Positions 48,279 to 57,700 of a DNA stretch of 58,451 nt are shown piece after piece. Every line of letters starts with the position of its first letter. The stretch's first letter is position 1. The notes under the pieces are model-generated. The model was given only the letters and a program-made list of their open reading frames with translations. It made no database searches and had not been told where the DNA came from. The position numbers were made by a program, and so were the translations under genes. Origin of the DNA: a virus; the IMG/VR virus record IMGVR_UViG_3300047094_002783, positions 1-58,451 of that record; one strand, written 5' to 3'.

Positions 48279-51200
48279 CTACCCCTTGCTGACCCCGGGC
48301 GAATCAAGCAGGGGCACCAGAGAGGCCTGAAGCCCAGCAGCGCACAGGGCCCGGGCGGTCGATCCGCCGTCCGCCACGCAGAACTGGGCCCCGAGCTGCA
48401 CGCAGCGACCGCGCTCGCCGTCCAGGACCCGGGCCACCACTGGCACCAGCGCTTCCGCCGTCTCCCGTTTCATTGCGTCAGGCCTGTGACGCTGCAGGCA
48501 ATCCCGCAGCCGGTGCTGGACGGCAGTGTCGCCGGCCTGGTTCACCGGCAGATCCACCACCAGCAGGTGCAGATCATCAATGCTGCAGCAATCGTCCACA
48601 ATCAGCTGCACCCGTTCGTCGCGGTGGTCTACTCCCGCCCACACCAGCAGGCGGGCGTCCAGTATCAAGTGATCCGCCAAGCGGGCAAACGACTTAGGGA
48701 ACACCACCGCCTCGCAACTGCCGGTGAGATCCTCCAGCCGCAGCACTGCCATGCGATCGCCCTTGCGGGTGGTCACCTGGCGCAGCTCGGTCACTATCGC
48801 CACCACGCTTACCTTGGCCTTGTCGGCCAGCTCCTCCAGGCCGCTCAAGTCGGTCGGGCCCAGGAGTTTCGCCTGGGCACCAATCTGGCGCAAGGGGTGG
48901 TCGGAGATATAGAAGCCAAGAAGCTCCTTCTCCAGTTTGAGCTTCTCCTGCGGCGGATAGTCGGCCACCGGGGCCGCCTTCGGGGCGGTGAACAGATCGG
49001 GCGAAGCGCTTCCAAGCACGGAACCCCCGAACAGGTCGAAAAGGTTGCCCTGGCCGCTGGCCCGGTCCCTGGCCCGAGAGGATGACCATTCAAGGGTTGG
49101 ATCAAGGTCCGCCATCAGCTGGGCCCTGTTAGCCCCAGGCTCAAGCGCGTCAAGGGCGCCGCAATGGATCAGCGACTCAATGGCACGGCGGTTGACCTGG
49201 TAGCCGCTGAGGCGGTCGCAGAGGTCCGCCAGGAACTGAAACGGGCCGCCGGCATCACGAACGTCAATCAGCGAGCGAATCGCCCCCTCGCCGAGGTTGC
49301 GCACCGCTGAAAGACCGAACAGGATCCGTCCATCGACAGGGGTGAAGTCGACGCCGGAAGCGTTCACGCTGGGGGGCATGACCTCGACGCCCATCGCGTT
49401 GCAGTTGGAGATATAGCGCTGCACCTTGTCGCTGGCGCCTGCATTCACCGTGAGCAATGCGGCCATGTAGTCCACCGGATAGTGGGCCTTGAGATAGGCC
49501 GTCTGGTAGGTGATAGCCCCGTAGGCGGTGGAATGGCTCTTATTGAAGCAATACTCAGCGAAGAGCACCATCTGCTCAAACAGGTCCTCAGCCACCTGGG
49601 CCTCCACCCCTCGTTTAGTGGCCCCTTCCACGAAACGGCTCTGGTGCTCTTCCATCTCGCTTTTTTTCTTCTTGCCCATCGCTCGCCGCAGCAGGTCAGC
49701 CTCACCTAGCGAATAGCCGGCCAAGTCCTGAGCGATCTTCATGATCTGCTCCTGGTAGACCATGATTCCGTAGGTCTGGCTCAGAATCGGCTCAAGCTTG
49801 GGATGAGGCACATCGATTTGCTCTCGGCCGTGCTTGCGGTTGATGAACTTAGGAATCAGCCCGGCATCGAGCGGACCGGGCCGGTAGAGGGCCAGGATCG
49901 ACGAGATGTCCTCCAAGGACGAAGGCTTGAGGTCGCGCACGATCTGACGCATGCCACTGGATTCCAGCTGGAAGATGCCTTCCAGATCACCGCGAGCCAG
50001 CAAAGCGTAGGTGTCCTCGTCGCCGGCCGGCAGGGCATCGGGGTCTACCCGCACGCCGCTCCTCTGCTCCACCAGGTCGACGGTCTTCTGGATCATCGTG
50101 AGGTTCTTGAGGCCTAGGAAGTCCATCTTCAGCAGCCCCATCGCCTCCACGTCCTCCATGAAGTATTGGGTGATCACCTGGCCGTCGTTATTGAGCTGCA
50201 GCGGCACCAACTCATCGAGAGGATCAGCGGCGATCACCACCCCGGCGGCATGGACCCCGAAGGTTTTGTTGGTCCCCTCGAGGCGTATCGCTAAGTCCAC
50301 CCAGTGCTTCACCTTCTGATCGCTTTGATATTTCTCGCGAAACTCTGGACTGGGAGATTCGGCGCCGATCATCTCTTTGAGCTTGGCGGGCTTGCCCCGG
50401 GCCACGGGAATCAGCTTGGCCAGTCGATCGGCTTCGCCGTAGGGGATGTCGAGGACTCGGGCCACATCCTTGAGTACCGCCTTGGAGGCCATGCGGTTGA
50501 AGGTGATGATCTGGGCGACCTTGTCCTTGCCGTAGCGCTGGGTCACGTAGTCGATCACTTCGCCGCGGCGCTCGATGCAGAAGTCGGTGTCGACGTCAGG
50601 CATCGATTTGCGTTCTGGATTCAAGAAACGCTCGAACAGCAGGCCGTGCTCCACCGGATCGATATTGGTAATCCCCAGGGCCCAGGCCGCCACCGAGCCG
50701 GCCGCCGAACCCCGGCCCGGGCCCACCGGGATATTGCTGTCGCGGGCAAAGCGGATGTAGTCCCACACCACCAGGAAGTAGGCAGAGAACCCCATCCGGT
50801 CCATCACCTGCAGCTCGAACTCCAACCGCTCGCCGTAGGCCGGATCAAAGGGCTCGCCGGCCACCAGGCCCAGGCGCTGCCGCAGCCCGGCTTCGGCCAG
50901 CTCGGCAAGGTAGGTCGCGGTCGTGTGCCCCTCCGGGATCGGGAAGCGGGGCATCTGGGGGCGGCCCAAGATGCCGTAATCCTCTACCTTCTGAGCCACC
51001 CGAGCGGTGTTGGCCACCGCTTCGGCCACCGTCTCCGGTTCCAGGTGGTCAGCAAAAAGAGTAAGCATCTCTGCTTCGCTCTTGATGTACTCGGTGCCGG
51101 TGTAGCGCAGGCGCTTCTCGTCGCTGATCAACTTGCCCGTGAGGATGCAGAGCAAAGCGTCGTGGGCTTCCACATCGCCCGCGCCAAGGTAGTGGGCATC

Positions 51201-51821
51201 ATTGGTGGCGATCAGCTCGATCCCCAGCTCAGCGCCGATGCGGGCCATCTCCACGTTCACGATGCGGTCTTCGGTGCCGCCGTGGTCTTGGATCTCCAGA
51301 TAAAAGTCGCCTGCAAACACCTCCTGGTACCAGGCTGCCACGGAGCGAGCCACGTCGGGGCGCCCCTTGAGGATCGCTTGGGAAATCTCACCGCCAAGGC
51401 AGGCGGTGGCGATGATCAGGCCTTCGCTGTACTGGCGCAGCAGCCTCTTGTCGATGCAGGCGCGAGAGAAGATGCCCCGGCCCCGCATGCCGCGCAGGTG
51501 GCTGATGCTGGTGAGCTTCACCAAGTTGCGGTAGCCGACTGCGTTTTTGGCCAGCACCACCAGGTGGTAGCGGCGCTCTTTCTTGGGCTGCGGATCCTCG
51601 ATCGAGCCGTTGATCACATACATCTCGTTGCCGATAATCGGCTTGATGCCGGCCTTGCCGCAAAGCTTGAGCAGCTCAATGGCGCCGTACATCACGCCGT
51701 GATCGGTGAGGGCCAGAGCTGGCATCCCCAGCTCCACGGCCCGCTCCACCATCTGCGGCAGCTGGCTGGCGCCGTCCAGCATGCTGTAGTCGCTGTGGTT
51801 GTGAAGCGGAACAAAGGCCAA
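48279..51821 (-). CDS. dnaE: DNA polymerase III alpha subunit, uninterrupted
   Basis: The 1180-residue protein has the full bacterial layout: PHP domain ([37 protein letters not shown]), the [17 protein letters not shown] motif, the catalytic PDVDTDF near residue 410 and [10 protein letters not shown] near 565, a helix-hairpin-helix region, and an OB fold near 1000-1080 ([20 protein letters not shown]). The start is TTG, matching the expected N-terminus. At Tyr757-Cys758 ([14 protein letters not shown]) sits the site where cyanobacteria carry the split DnaE intein; here it is empty. It should be the replicative polymerase of the phage, with proofreading possibly from the DEDDh exonuclease. 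Confidence 0.95.
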   Translation of the reverse strand: MAFVPLHNHSDYSMLDGASQLPQMVERAVELGMPALALTDHGVMYGAIELLKLCGKAGIKPIIGNEMYVINGSIEDPQPKKERRYHLVVLAKNAVGYRNLVKLTSISHLRGMRGRGIFSRACIDKRLLRQYSEGLIIATACLGGEISQAILKGRPDVARSVAAWYQEVFAGDFYLEIQDHGGTEDRIVNVEMARIGAELGIELIATNDAHYLGAGDVEAHDALLCILTGKLISDEKRLRYTGTEYIKSEAEMLTLFADHLEPETVAEAVANTARVAQKVEDYGILGRPQMPRFPIPEGHTTATYLAELAEAGLRQRLGLVAGEPFDPAYGERLEFELQVMDRMGFSAYFLVVWDYIRFARDSNIPVGPGRGSAAGSVAAWALGITNIDPVEHGLLFERFLNPERKSMPDVDTDFCIERRGEVIDYVTQRYGKDKVAQIITFNRMASKAVLKDVARVLDIPYGEADRLAKLIPVARGKPAKLKEMIGAESPSPEFREKYQSDQKVKHWVDLAIRLEGTNKTFGVHAAGVVIAADPLDELVPLQLNNDGQVITQYFMEDVEAMGLLKMDFLGLKNLTMIQKTVDLVEQRSGVRVDPDALPAGDEDTYALLARGDLEGIFQLESSGMRQIVRDLKPSSLEDISSILALYRPGPLDAGLIPKFINRKHGREQIDVPHPKLEPILSQTYGIMVYQEQIMKIAQDLAGYSLGEADLLRRAMGKKKKSEMEEHQSRFVEGATKRGVEAQVAEDLFEQMVLFAEYCFNKSHSTAYGAITYQTAYLKAHYPVDYMAALLTVNAGASDKVQRYISNCNAMGVEVMPPSVNASGVDFTPVDGRILFGLSAVRNLGEGAIRSLIDVRDAGGPFQFLADLCDRLSGYQVNRRAIESLIHCGALDALEPGANRAQLMADLDPTLEWSSSRARDRASGQGNLFDLFGGSVLGSASPDLFTAPKAAPVADYPPQEKLKLEKELLGFYISDHPLRQIGAQAKLLGPTDLSGLEELADKAKVSVVAIVTELRQVTTRKGDRMAVLRLEDLTGSCEAVVFPKSFARLADHLILDARLLVWAGVDHRDERVQLIVDDCCSIDDLHLLVVDLPVNQAGDTAVQHRLRDCLQRHRPDAMKRETAEALVPVVARVLDGERGRCVQLGAQFCVADGGSTARALCAAGLQASLVPLLDSPGVSKG

Positions 51822-51841
51822 GGGAGCGGGGGCGGGGCAGC

Positions 51842-52135
51842 TCAGGTTAGAGGGAATGCGGTTTCGGTGTCGCCATCCTCAGGCGGCTCAATGCCGTAAA
51901 TTTCCTCGATGCTCCATTGGTTGGCGGCGTCATCAGAAAGAGCCTGGATTCGGGAGCGGGCTGGCATCGGCTTGCCTTGGGCCATGGCCAATTTCTCCTC
52001 GTGGGTGGGCGGCTTGAAGGTTCGATGAAACTGGTCGAGCTCGTTCTGCCGCCGCCAATAGGCCGCCTTGTCCTTCTCGCCGCTGGGCGTGAGATGCAGC
52101 TCCGGTGACTGAGTGGGATCAACCGGCGTGTTCAT
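51842..52135 (-). CDS. Hypothetical protein, 97 aa, upstream of dnaE
   Basis: ATG overlaps the stop of the HTH gene by four bases. The product is polar and charged ([40 protein letters not shown]) with an acidic tail ([17 protein letters not shown]). It may be a small regulator or polymerase partner, but only the operon position supports that. The gene lies 20 bases before dnaE. Confidence 0.55.
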   Translation of the reverse strand: MNTPVDPTQSPELHLTPSGEKDKAAYWRRQNELDQFHRTFKPPTHEEKLAMAQGKPMPARSRIQALSDDAANQWSIEEIYGIEPPEDGDTETAFPLT

Positions 52136-52389
52136 TGGCCCTGGCGCCCAAAGATCTCCCGGACCTTTTCGGGGTTCCAAAGCAAGTGGCCGCATTTCAC
52201 CGACGTGGGGTTCTTGCGGATGTAATGAGAGCCTTGCTTCATTCGCTCGTCATCAGTGCGGACCCGGTAAAGAGTGGAGCGGCAGATGTCAAGATCGAGG
52301 CACATCTTCTCGGTTGAGATCCAGTCAATCTCAGAGGTTTTGCCCGGGAGGCCGAGCTGAGAAGAAGGATCGCTAGGCAGTGGCGGCAT
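52132..52389 (-). CDS. Helix-turn-helix DNA-binding protein, 85 aa
   Basis: Residues ~20-80 ([53 protein letters not shown]) have the layout of MerR/excisionase-type winged HTH proteins (AlpA/Xis-like): a first helix, C[11 protein letters not shown] recognition helix and a wing with the HYI and LLWN elements. It heads the operon containing dnaE and lies opposite the lysin gene across an inverted repeat, so it could control one or both. Confidence 0.75.
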   Translation of the reverse strand: MPPLPSDPSSQLGLPGKTSEIDWISTEKMCLDLDICRSTLYRVRTDDERMKQGSHYIRKNPTSVKCGHLLWNPEKVREIFGRQGQ

Positions 52390-52424
52390 GGACAGGTAGA
52401 CCCGGCATGCACCATCCTAGGTCA

Positions 52425-52464
52425 CCTTGCGCTATCTCTCGTCTGTCTCGCGTAAGACGCAAGG
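52425..52464. repeat. Inverted repeat between the HTH gene and the lysin gene
   Basis: CCTTGCG...CGCAAGG with an inner CGTCT...AGACG pair sits in the ~115-base divergent gap. It may be an operator for the HTH protein or a hairpin in the lysin leader. Confidence 0.45.
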
Positions 52465-52474
52465 CGAGCCTCCG

Positions 52475-52480
52475 TAGACT
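52475..52480 (+). promoter_or_regulatory. TAGACT motif
   Basis: TAGACT lies 23 bases before the GTG start of the lysin gene. Confidence 0.3.
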
Positions 52481-52503
52481 GAAGCCTCGAAGTTGGAGGC
52501 ACT

Positions 52504-53844
52504 GTGGCCAGGACACTGCAGGACTACCAGGCCGCGGCGCAGAACCCCTTCGGTCGTGCCCTGCTGGACACCATCGCTTCAGCGGAAGGCGCCGACTACA
52601 ACGTCCAGTTCGGCGGCGGTCGCTTTGATACCAGCCGGGGGTGGAAGCACCCCCGCCAGGTGCTGGGCCGGGGCAAAGGTGGCGTAAACAGCCAGTGGGC
52701 TTCTGATGCCTCGGGCCGCTACCAGTTCCTTTCGACTACTTGGGACGAGGTCGCCGGGCAGTTAGGGCTCAAGGACTTCAGTCCGGCCAGCCAAGATGCT
52801 GCGGCCATGCGGCTGATCGAGCGCCGCGGAGTGAACCTTGACGATGTGATGGCCGGCAAGGTAGACGCCGGCACGCTGGCCAAGCTGGCGCCGGAGTGGG
52901 CTTCGCTGCCGACGCTGGCAGGTAAAAGCGCCTATGGTCAGCCAGTCAAAAAGGCTGCCGACCTGCTGGCAAAGTTCACCGCCGCCGCGAAGGGGGCGCC
53001 CCCAAGTTCGGGGGCCAGCTTTCAAAGGCCCGCAGCAGGCGGGGGAGTTCCCCCCGGGGAGCTGTCCCTGGATGTGCCGAATCCTTACGGAGGGCTAAAC
53101 CAATCAACCGCAATGCCAATGCCCGGACGGGGGCAAACACCAGAGACGTTGGCACTTGCCACGATCGGCAGCGCGATCGCCGCCGGCGGAGTGGCCGGGG
53201 CTGGCAATGCCGGGCTGCAATACCTGGCGGCCAGGGGCGCCCAAGGCCGGCAGCGAATGGCTGGGACCCTGGCTCAAATGGTTAGCGGTGAGCCCCCGGC
53301 CAGTGTCCCGCCGCAGGCGATTGCTGCCCCCATGGAGGTGGCTGCCCAGGGCACGCCAAGACAGCCCGGCGGCGGCGGCTCGCCCCCGGCTGCCAGTGGT
53401 GCTGGGCCGGTGCCATTCAAGCGCTCTGTCTCGACCTCGTTCGACCAAGGGCAGCCGGGGATTGATCTCTACTTCGAGGACAAGCAGTTCCGGTCCCTGC
53501 TGCCCGGACGGATCAAGGACATCGGCTACCAGGGCTCGGGCCGGGGGGCGACAGGCAAGGGCTACGGCAATTACGTGGTCAAGGAATCGATCGATCCGGC
53601 CACCGGCCAGAAAGTCGACGTGCTCTACGGCCACCTTGATTCGATCAATGTGACCAAGGGCCAAGAGGTGCCCGAGGGAGCGGTCATCGGCAGGCAGGGC
53701 GGCACCGGCCGGGTCCTCAGTCAGGACGGCACAATTGCTTCGGTCGATTTCCTGGCGCCAGCGCCGGCCGGTAGCGGCAGCATGACGCCCTACCAGAACT
53801 TCGACCCGCTTCGGCGGCGGCTGGCCAAGCGTTGGTCCCAGTGA
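52504..53844 (+). CDS. Chimeric lysin: GH104-type muramidase with degenerate M23-like domain, 446 aa
   Basis: The GTG start follows a strong GGAGG ribosome-binding site at a good distance. Residues 1-165 match the lambda R/GH104 type: ALLDTIASAEGADYNVQFGG, ASDASGRYQFLSTTWDEVAG, GLKDFSPASQDAAAMRLIER, so the catalytic Glu lies in SAEG. A Pro/Ala/Gly-rich linker with Gly-Ala helices follows. Residues ~300-430 keep the M23 skeleton (GQPGIDLYF, DVLYGHLDSINVTKGQEVPE, GRQGGTGRV), but the first His is Gln and the final H-x-H is not seen, so it may only bind the wall. The protein could act in host lysis or as a virion-associated lysin. Confidence 0.8.
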   Translation: MARTLQDYQAAAQNPFGRALLDTIASAEGADYNVQFGGGRFDTSRGWKHPRQVLGRGKGGVNSQWASDASGRYQFLSTTWDEVAGQLGLKDFSPASQDAAAMRLIERRGVNLDDVMAGKVDAGTLAKLAPEWASLPTLAGKSAYGQPVKKAADLLAKFTAAAKGAPPSSGASFQRPAAGGGVPPGELSLDVPNPYGGLNQSTAMPMPGRGQTPETLALATIGSAIAAGGVAGAGNAGLQYLAARGAQGRQRMAGTLAQMVSGEPPASVPPQAIAAPMEVAAQGTPRQPGGGGSPPAASGAGPVPFKRSVSTSFDQGQPGIDLYFEDKQFRSLLPGRIKDIGYQGSGRGATGKGYGNYVVKESIDPATGQKVDVLYGHLDSINVTKGQEVPEGAVIGRQGGTGRVLSQDGTIASVDFLAPAPAGSGSMTPYQNFDPLRRRLAKRWSQ

Positions 53845-53902
53845 GTCAAGAGCGGTAGAGTTCACGCTGCCTGCTGCACCTGGCAGCCTCTGATTCCTCT
53901 TT

Positions 53903-54391
53903 ATGCTCACTTACCTTCTCTCTGGCGCGGTGGCACTTGTCGTCGGCGGGGCTGGCGGCTTCCTCGGCGGCCGGCTTTCGACCTCTCGCTTGCGCCGGGA
54001 CCATATCAGCTCCGTGCGGGACACTGGCCTGGTAATCCAAGACCTGCGTTCCGGAATTGGCCAGCGCCCCACCCGCGACGAACTGACGCCCTTCCTGCAG
54101 GCGCTGCAGCAGCTGAACACTTCTGCGGTCACTCGCACACAACTGCAACCAGTACTGCAAGAGGTAGTCACCCGCCAGGAGCTGGACCTGGCCTTGGGGG
54201 AGACCGTGACGAAATTAAGCGGCAGCGGAATGGTTCGCGGGCCGCTTAATCCAGCACCCGGAACGGCGGGGTCGTTCGGATTAGCGCCGCCGGCCGCCTT
54301 AAGCGGGGTCAATACAGACCAGCTGGTTGCGGCGATCGGCTCCATGCGCCAGCAGATGGATCAAATCAATCAGCAGTTGGGGTTGGGATGA
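53903..54391 (+). CDS. Small membrane-anchored protein, 162 aa (holin/spanin-like position)
   Basis: One N-terminal hydrophobic helix (LLSGAVALVVGGAGGFLGGR) is followed by a soluble part with helices (ITPF-type; LQALQQLNTSAVTRTQLQPV, LDLALGETVTKLSG) and a C-terminal coiled-coil-like stretch (AIGSMRQQMDQINQQLGLG). One membrane segment plus coiled coil next to a lysin suggests a holin or inner-membrane spanin, but no specific motif confirms it. A TAGAGT hexamer lies 41 bases upstream of the start. Confidence 0.6.
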   Translation: MLTYLLSGAVALVVGGAGGFLGGRLSTSRLRRDHISSVRDTGLVIQDLRSGIGQRPTRDELTPFLQALQQLNTSAVTRTQLQPVLQEVVTRQELDLALGETVTKLSGSGMVRGPLNPAPGTAGSFGLAPPAALSGVNTDQLVAAIGSMRQQMDQINQQLGLG

Positions 54392-54732
54392 GTCAGGCGC
54401 ATATCAATTTCCCCAGCGGTGTTGGGATGGCCTTCGAGACGGCCGGGCGAAACGCCGCATTGGCACTCTTCCCGTACCGCCAGGTTCCCAGCGGCAGTGA
54501 AGCCGGCTTGCTGGCCGCGCAGCTGGAAAAACTGGCGTCACGCATCGGCAACCGAGAACTGCTCGGCCCCGACGCAGTCGAAGCAGTGCTGTGGTCTTGC
54601 GCGGGGTTTCTCCGTTCCACTGCTGCAGAGCCGATGGCTATTACGGTGACGGCTTGCGCGGTCGACAAAGAGGGAATCGTCCTCGCCCACCAGGTGAGGG
54701 AGGACGAGGACCTCGACGAGCGGGGGTTCTGA
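54388..54732 (+). CDS. Hypothetical protein, 114 aa
   Basis: Starts at an ATGA overlap (MSQAHINFPSGVGMAFETAG). Helices (LLAAQLEKLASRIGNRELLG; AVEAVLWSCAGFLRSTAAEP) are followed by a strand and an acidic tail (VREDEDLDERGF). No family recognised. Its stop abuts the stop of the convergent reductase gene with no gap between them. Confidence 0.6.
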   Translation: MSQAHINFPSGVGMAFETAGRNAALALFPYRQVPSGSEAGLLAAQLEKLASRIGNRELLGPDAVEAVLWSCAGFLRSTAAEPMAITVTACAVDKEGIVLAHQVREDEDLDERGF

Positions 54733-57700
54733 TCAGGCTCCGGGCCCGGCCTCCGGCATCAGGCACCTGTCGCTATCGCAGCCGGCAGGGCCCTCTACTT
54801 GGGGGGCCCCGCCGACTGCTTTGCTGTCGAAGTGGGCCAGAGCCCCAAAGAAGCAGTCGTTGACGCGGCGCCGCTTAACTTCGGCGCAGAGCACCTCGTA
54901 GCGCTCCTTGCTAATCGGCTCAAACGGCATCCGCGGAAAAGTCTCCTTGTCCTCGAAGCGGGCCAGCAGGGCGGCCGAGATGTAGCCCTGGTCCGTGTCG
55001 ATGGCCGTGTGGATGGCCGTGGCGAGTGGCTCGATCTCGGCCTCGGTGAGCTCCAGGGTGGCACTGGTGTTGTGCCCCGAGTAGTGCTTCTGCACGCTCA
55101 TGTAGAAGTCAAACTGGGCCAAAGCAGGGAACTTGCCGGTGTCAATCTCGGCCGCCCCTTCCAGCTCCGCCCAGGGCGTGGCGGTGGGGATCTCCACCAG
55201 CCACTCGGTGCAACGCGGGTCGCGCGGGTCGCTGAGCAGCCTGCCACTCTCGTCCTTGTCGGACTGAGACGGGACGACAGGATAGCCATAGGCCAGGCAG
55301 GCCAAAGCAATCGGGTCATCCTTGGCGAAGGTGATCCGGCGAATGTAGTAGGGAGCCTTGGGCGGGTGCCAGCCTGGAGAGGCATTGGTCAACAAGGACT
55401 TGCTGTTGTGGCTCTTGATAGCACCTGCCCAGTACCAGGCATCGTCGTCATCAGCGTCCAAGCAGATGTCTGCGGTGACGGTGTCTTCGATCTGCTCGAT
55501 AGCGGCCACCTGCCAGTAATGGTGCCCGAAGCAGTTATGCGTCTTGCGCATATCCCGTCCCTGGCAGTGGAGGCTGTAAGTGGCCAAATAGTCCAGGGCT
55601 GGAGCAGTGCTCCAGAACCGCGAAAGGGTCAGCTTCCAGTAGGGTCTTTTGCCGTTCTGGTGGCGCTGCAGGCGGAAGACCAGGCCCACGGCCTCCCCTA
55701 CCTGCTGGAGGTGGCGGGCAAGGGGCTCGCTTTGGATCTTGATGACAGGCGGCTGATTTCGTATCTTGCTGGCCGTCGCATCAATCAGTCCCGCAAAGAA
55801 CGAACGAATCGCACTGGCGGTGGACTGGCGCAAGGTCAGGGGCAGCCGGTCGGTCTCAGGGGTATCGGCGATCAGGAGGCCGTTAATCTCCAGCCAGCGG
55901 CGCAAGGGGGCCTCGCGGCTGAACAAGTGAAAGGTGCCGCCCGAGAGCCGCCGCTTGAGCGGTGTCTCGAATAGATCCTCGAACAGCTCGTTCAAGCGGT
56001 CTGCGGCCGCTCCCTCCGTGAAAGGGAAGGAGAAGTGCAAGCAGTCAGGAGCCATGTTGCGCAGAGCCGGCCAGGTGACCCGGGCGGGGTTCTTGATCAG
56101 CGAGATCCCGGCCACATAGGCAAGTCCTGGCGTTAGGGAGCTTGGGGCTTTGGCCGGGGACATTTCAGGTTCCTCCAGCTGCTTGGTGGCGACAGGCCGG
56201 CCGGAGTGCTCTCCTGGGGAAGCTTGAAGCTCGTGGCCGATCCGAAGAGCTTGAGCTTGAACCCAGCCCATACTCTCTACCCAGAAGCGGTGGTCCGGGG
56301 TGCAGACGATCTGCCGGCCGCTGACCAGGGTGAGACGTAGGGCGGGCCTGGGCTCGTTGCGCACGGTGTCGACCATAGGTAGTGTGCCGCGAATAAGCAG
56401 GGGGTCATCCTGATGCCAAGCCGAAAGCAGCTTCGCTTCGTTGAACAGCAGTAGCCCCCGGCTGGTGACGCGCACCGCGTCGAGCCCCAGGCAGCCAGCG
56501 GGCTGCACGGTGGTGCAGCGGTTGGGGACCTTCAGGTCGTGGGCCTCGCAGTAGGCCGCCACCTCTTCTTCAACGACGGCGCGGAAGCGGCGCAAGGTCT
56601 TGACCTCGTAGGCGGAGAACACTGCCCCCTGGGCGTGGGGCGGGCGGCCTTCGGCCCACCAGCGCAGCCAGTCGACGCCCAGCGCGCGCACGAAGTAATC
56701 GAACAGCCCGGTAAAGCTCACCCCAACAATCGGGTCCCGTAGCCGGGCTTCCTGCATCCGCTCATCGCGGAAGTGGTGGTGGAGCAGCACGGACACCGTG
56801 AGCGCAGCGGCGCGGAAGGCCTCCTCGACCGCTCCGGAGTCGTTGGGGTCGAGCCGGTTGAGGTGGACTTCAGCGAGATTGCATAAGAAATCGGAGCCCA
56901 GTATCTCCCCGCACGGATTAAGCCCAAACCTGCTCATGCGGTGGCTCAACTCCCGGCGCTGCTCGGGATCGAGATCATCGAGATCGCCCGTGCCGAACAG
57001 GATTGTTGCAAGACCTTTGGCGCCGTCCTCCAGCCCGCCTTCTTCAATCACTGCAAGAAAGCTCTCCTTCAACCACTGGGGCCCGAGGATGTCGGCATTG
57101 GCCCGGGCCAGGGCTTCAGGGGTGAACTGGATAGCCCCCTCGCCGCAAGCGTGCTGGCTGCGCACCGCTTCGAGCACTTCGCCGCGGGTGGGCTTGCGGT
57201 GAAAGAGCCGGGTGTGATTGGCCATCCGCAATGCGTCGCGCTCCGGATCGATCGCCCAGTGGCCCTGCTCGTCCTGGCCCCAGAGATTGCGCTTGGCGCC
57301 GGCGGCCTCAAGGTCGTCTTCGTCGAACTGACGCATGCCGGCGCTGCGGCGGATGTTGCCGGCCACGACGCAGCGGGCGGCCTCGTCGATGATCAGGCAG
57401 CACTCCAGGGGCGTGAGCTGGCGGCCAATGGCGCGGTTCAGGATCCCTGCCACCCGGGCATACATCTCAGGGAGAGCCGAGGGGTTGGCCACCCCACCGA
57501 AGCCCTTGAGCCGCTCGCCAGGTGGGCGCACCCAGCTCAGGTCGATTGCGATCTTGATAGCGCCAGAGGTACTGAAGAACCCGACGCCGCAGGCAAGCTG
57601 GATGAGCTTCTGGTAGGAAGTGACCCAGCCATCGCGAGAATCGCCGACCTTGATCAGGAGATGCTCGCAGTCAACAAGCCTTGCCGCCGTGCGAGGACTG

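Noticed and set aside
49548-49553. Possible split-intein junction in DnaE
   Set aside because: The codons for Tyr and Cys are adjacent and the extein reads straight through; no intein sequence is present.
50304-51899. Long open frame (531 codons) on the plus strand antisense to dnaE
   Set aside because: The composition mirrors the high-GC dnaE codons on the other strand; no domain is seen and dnaE is certain.
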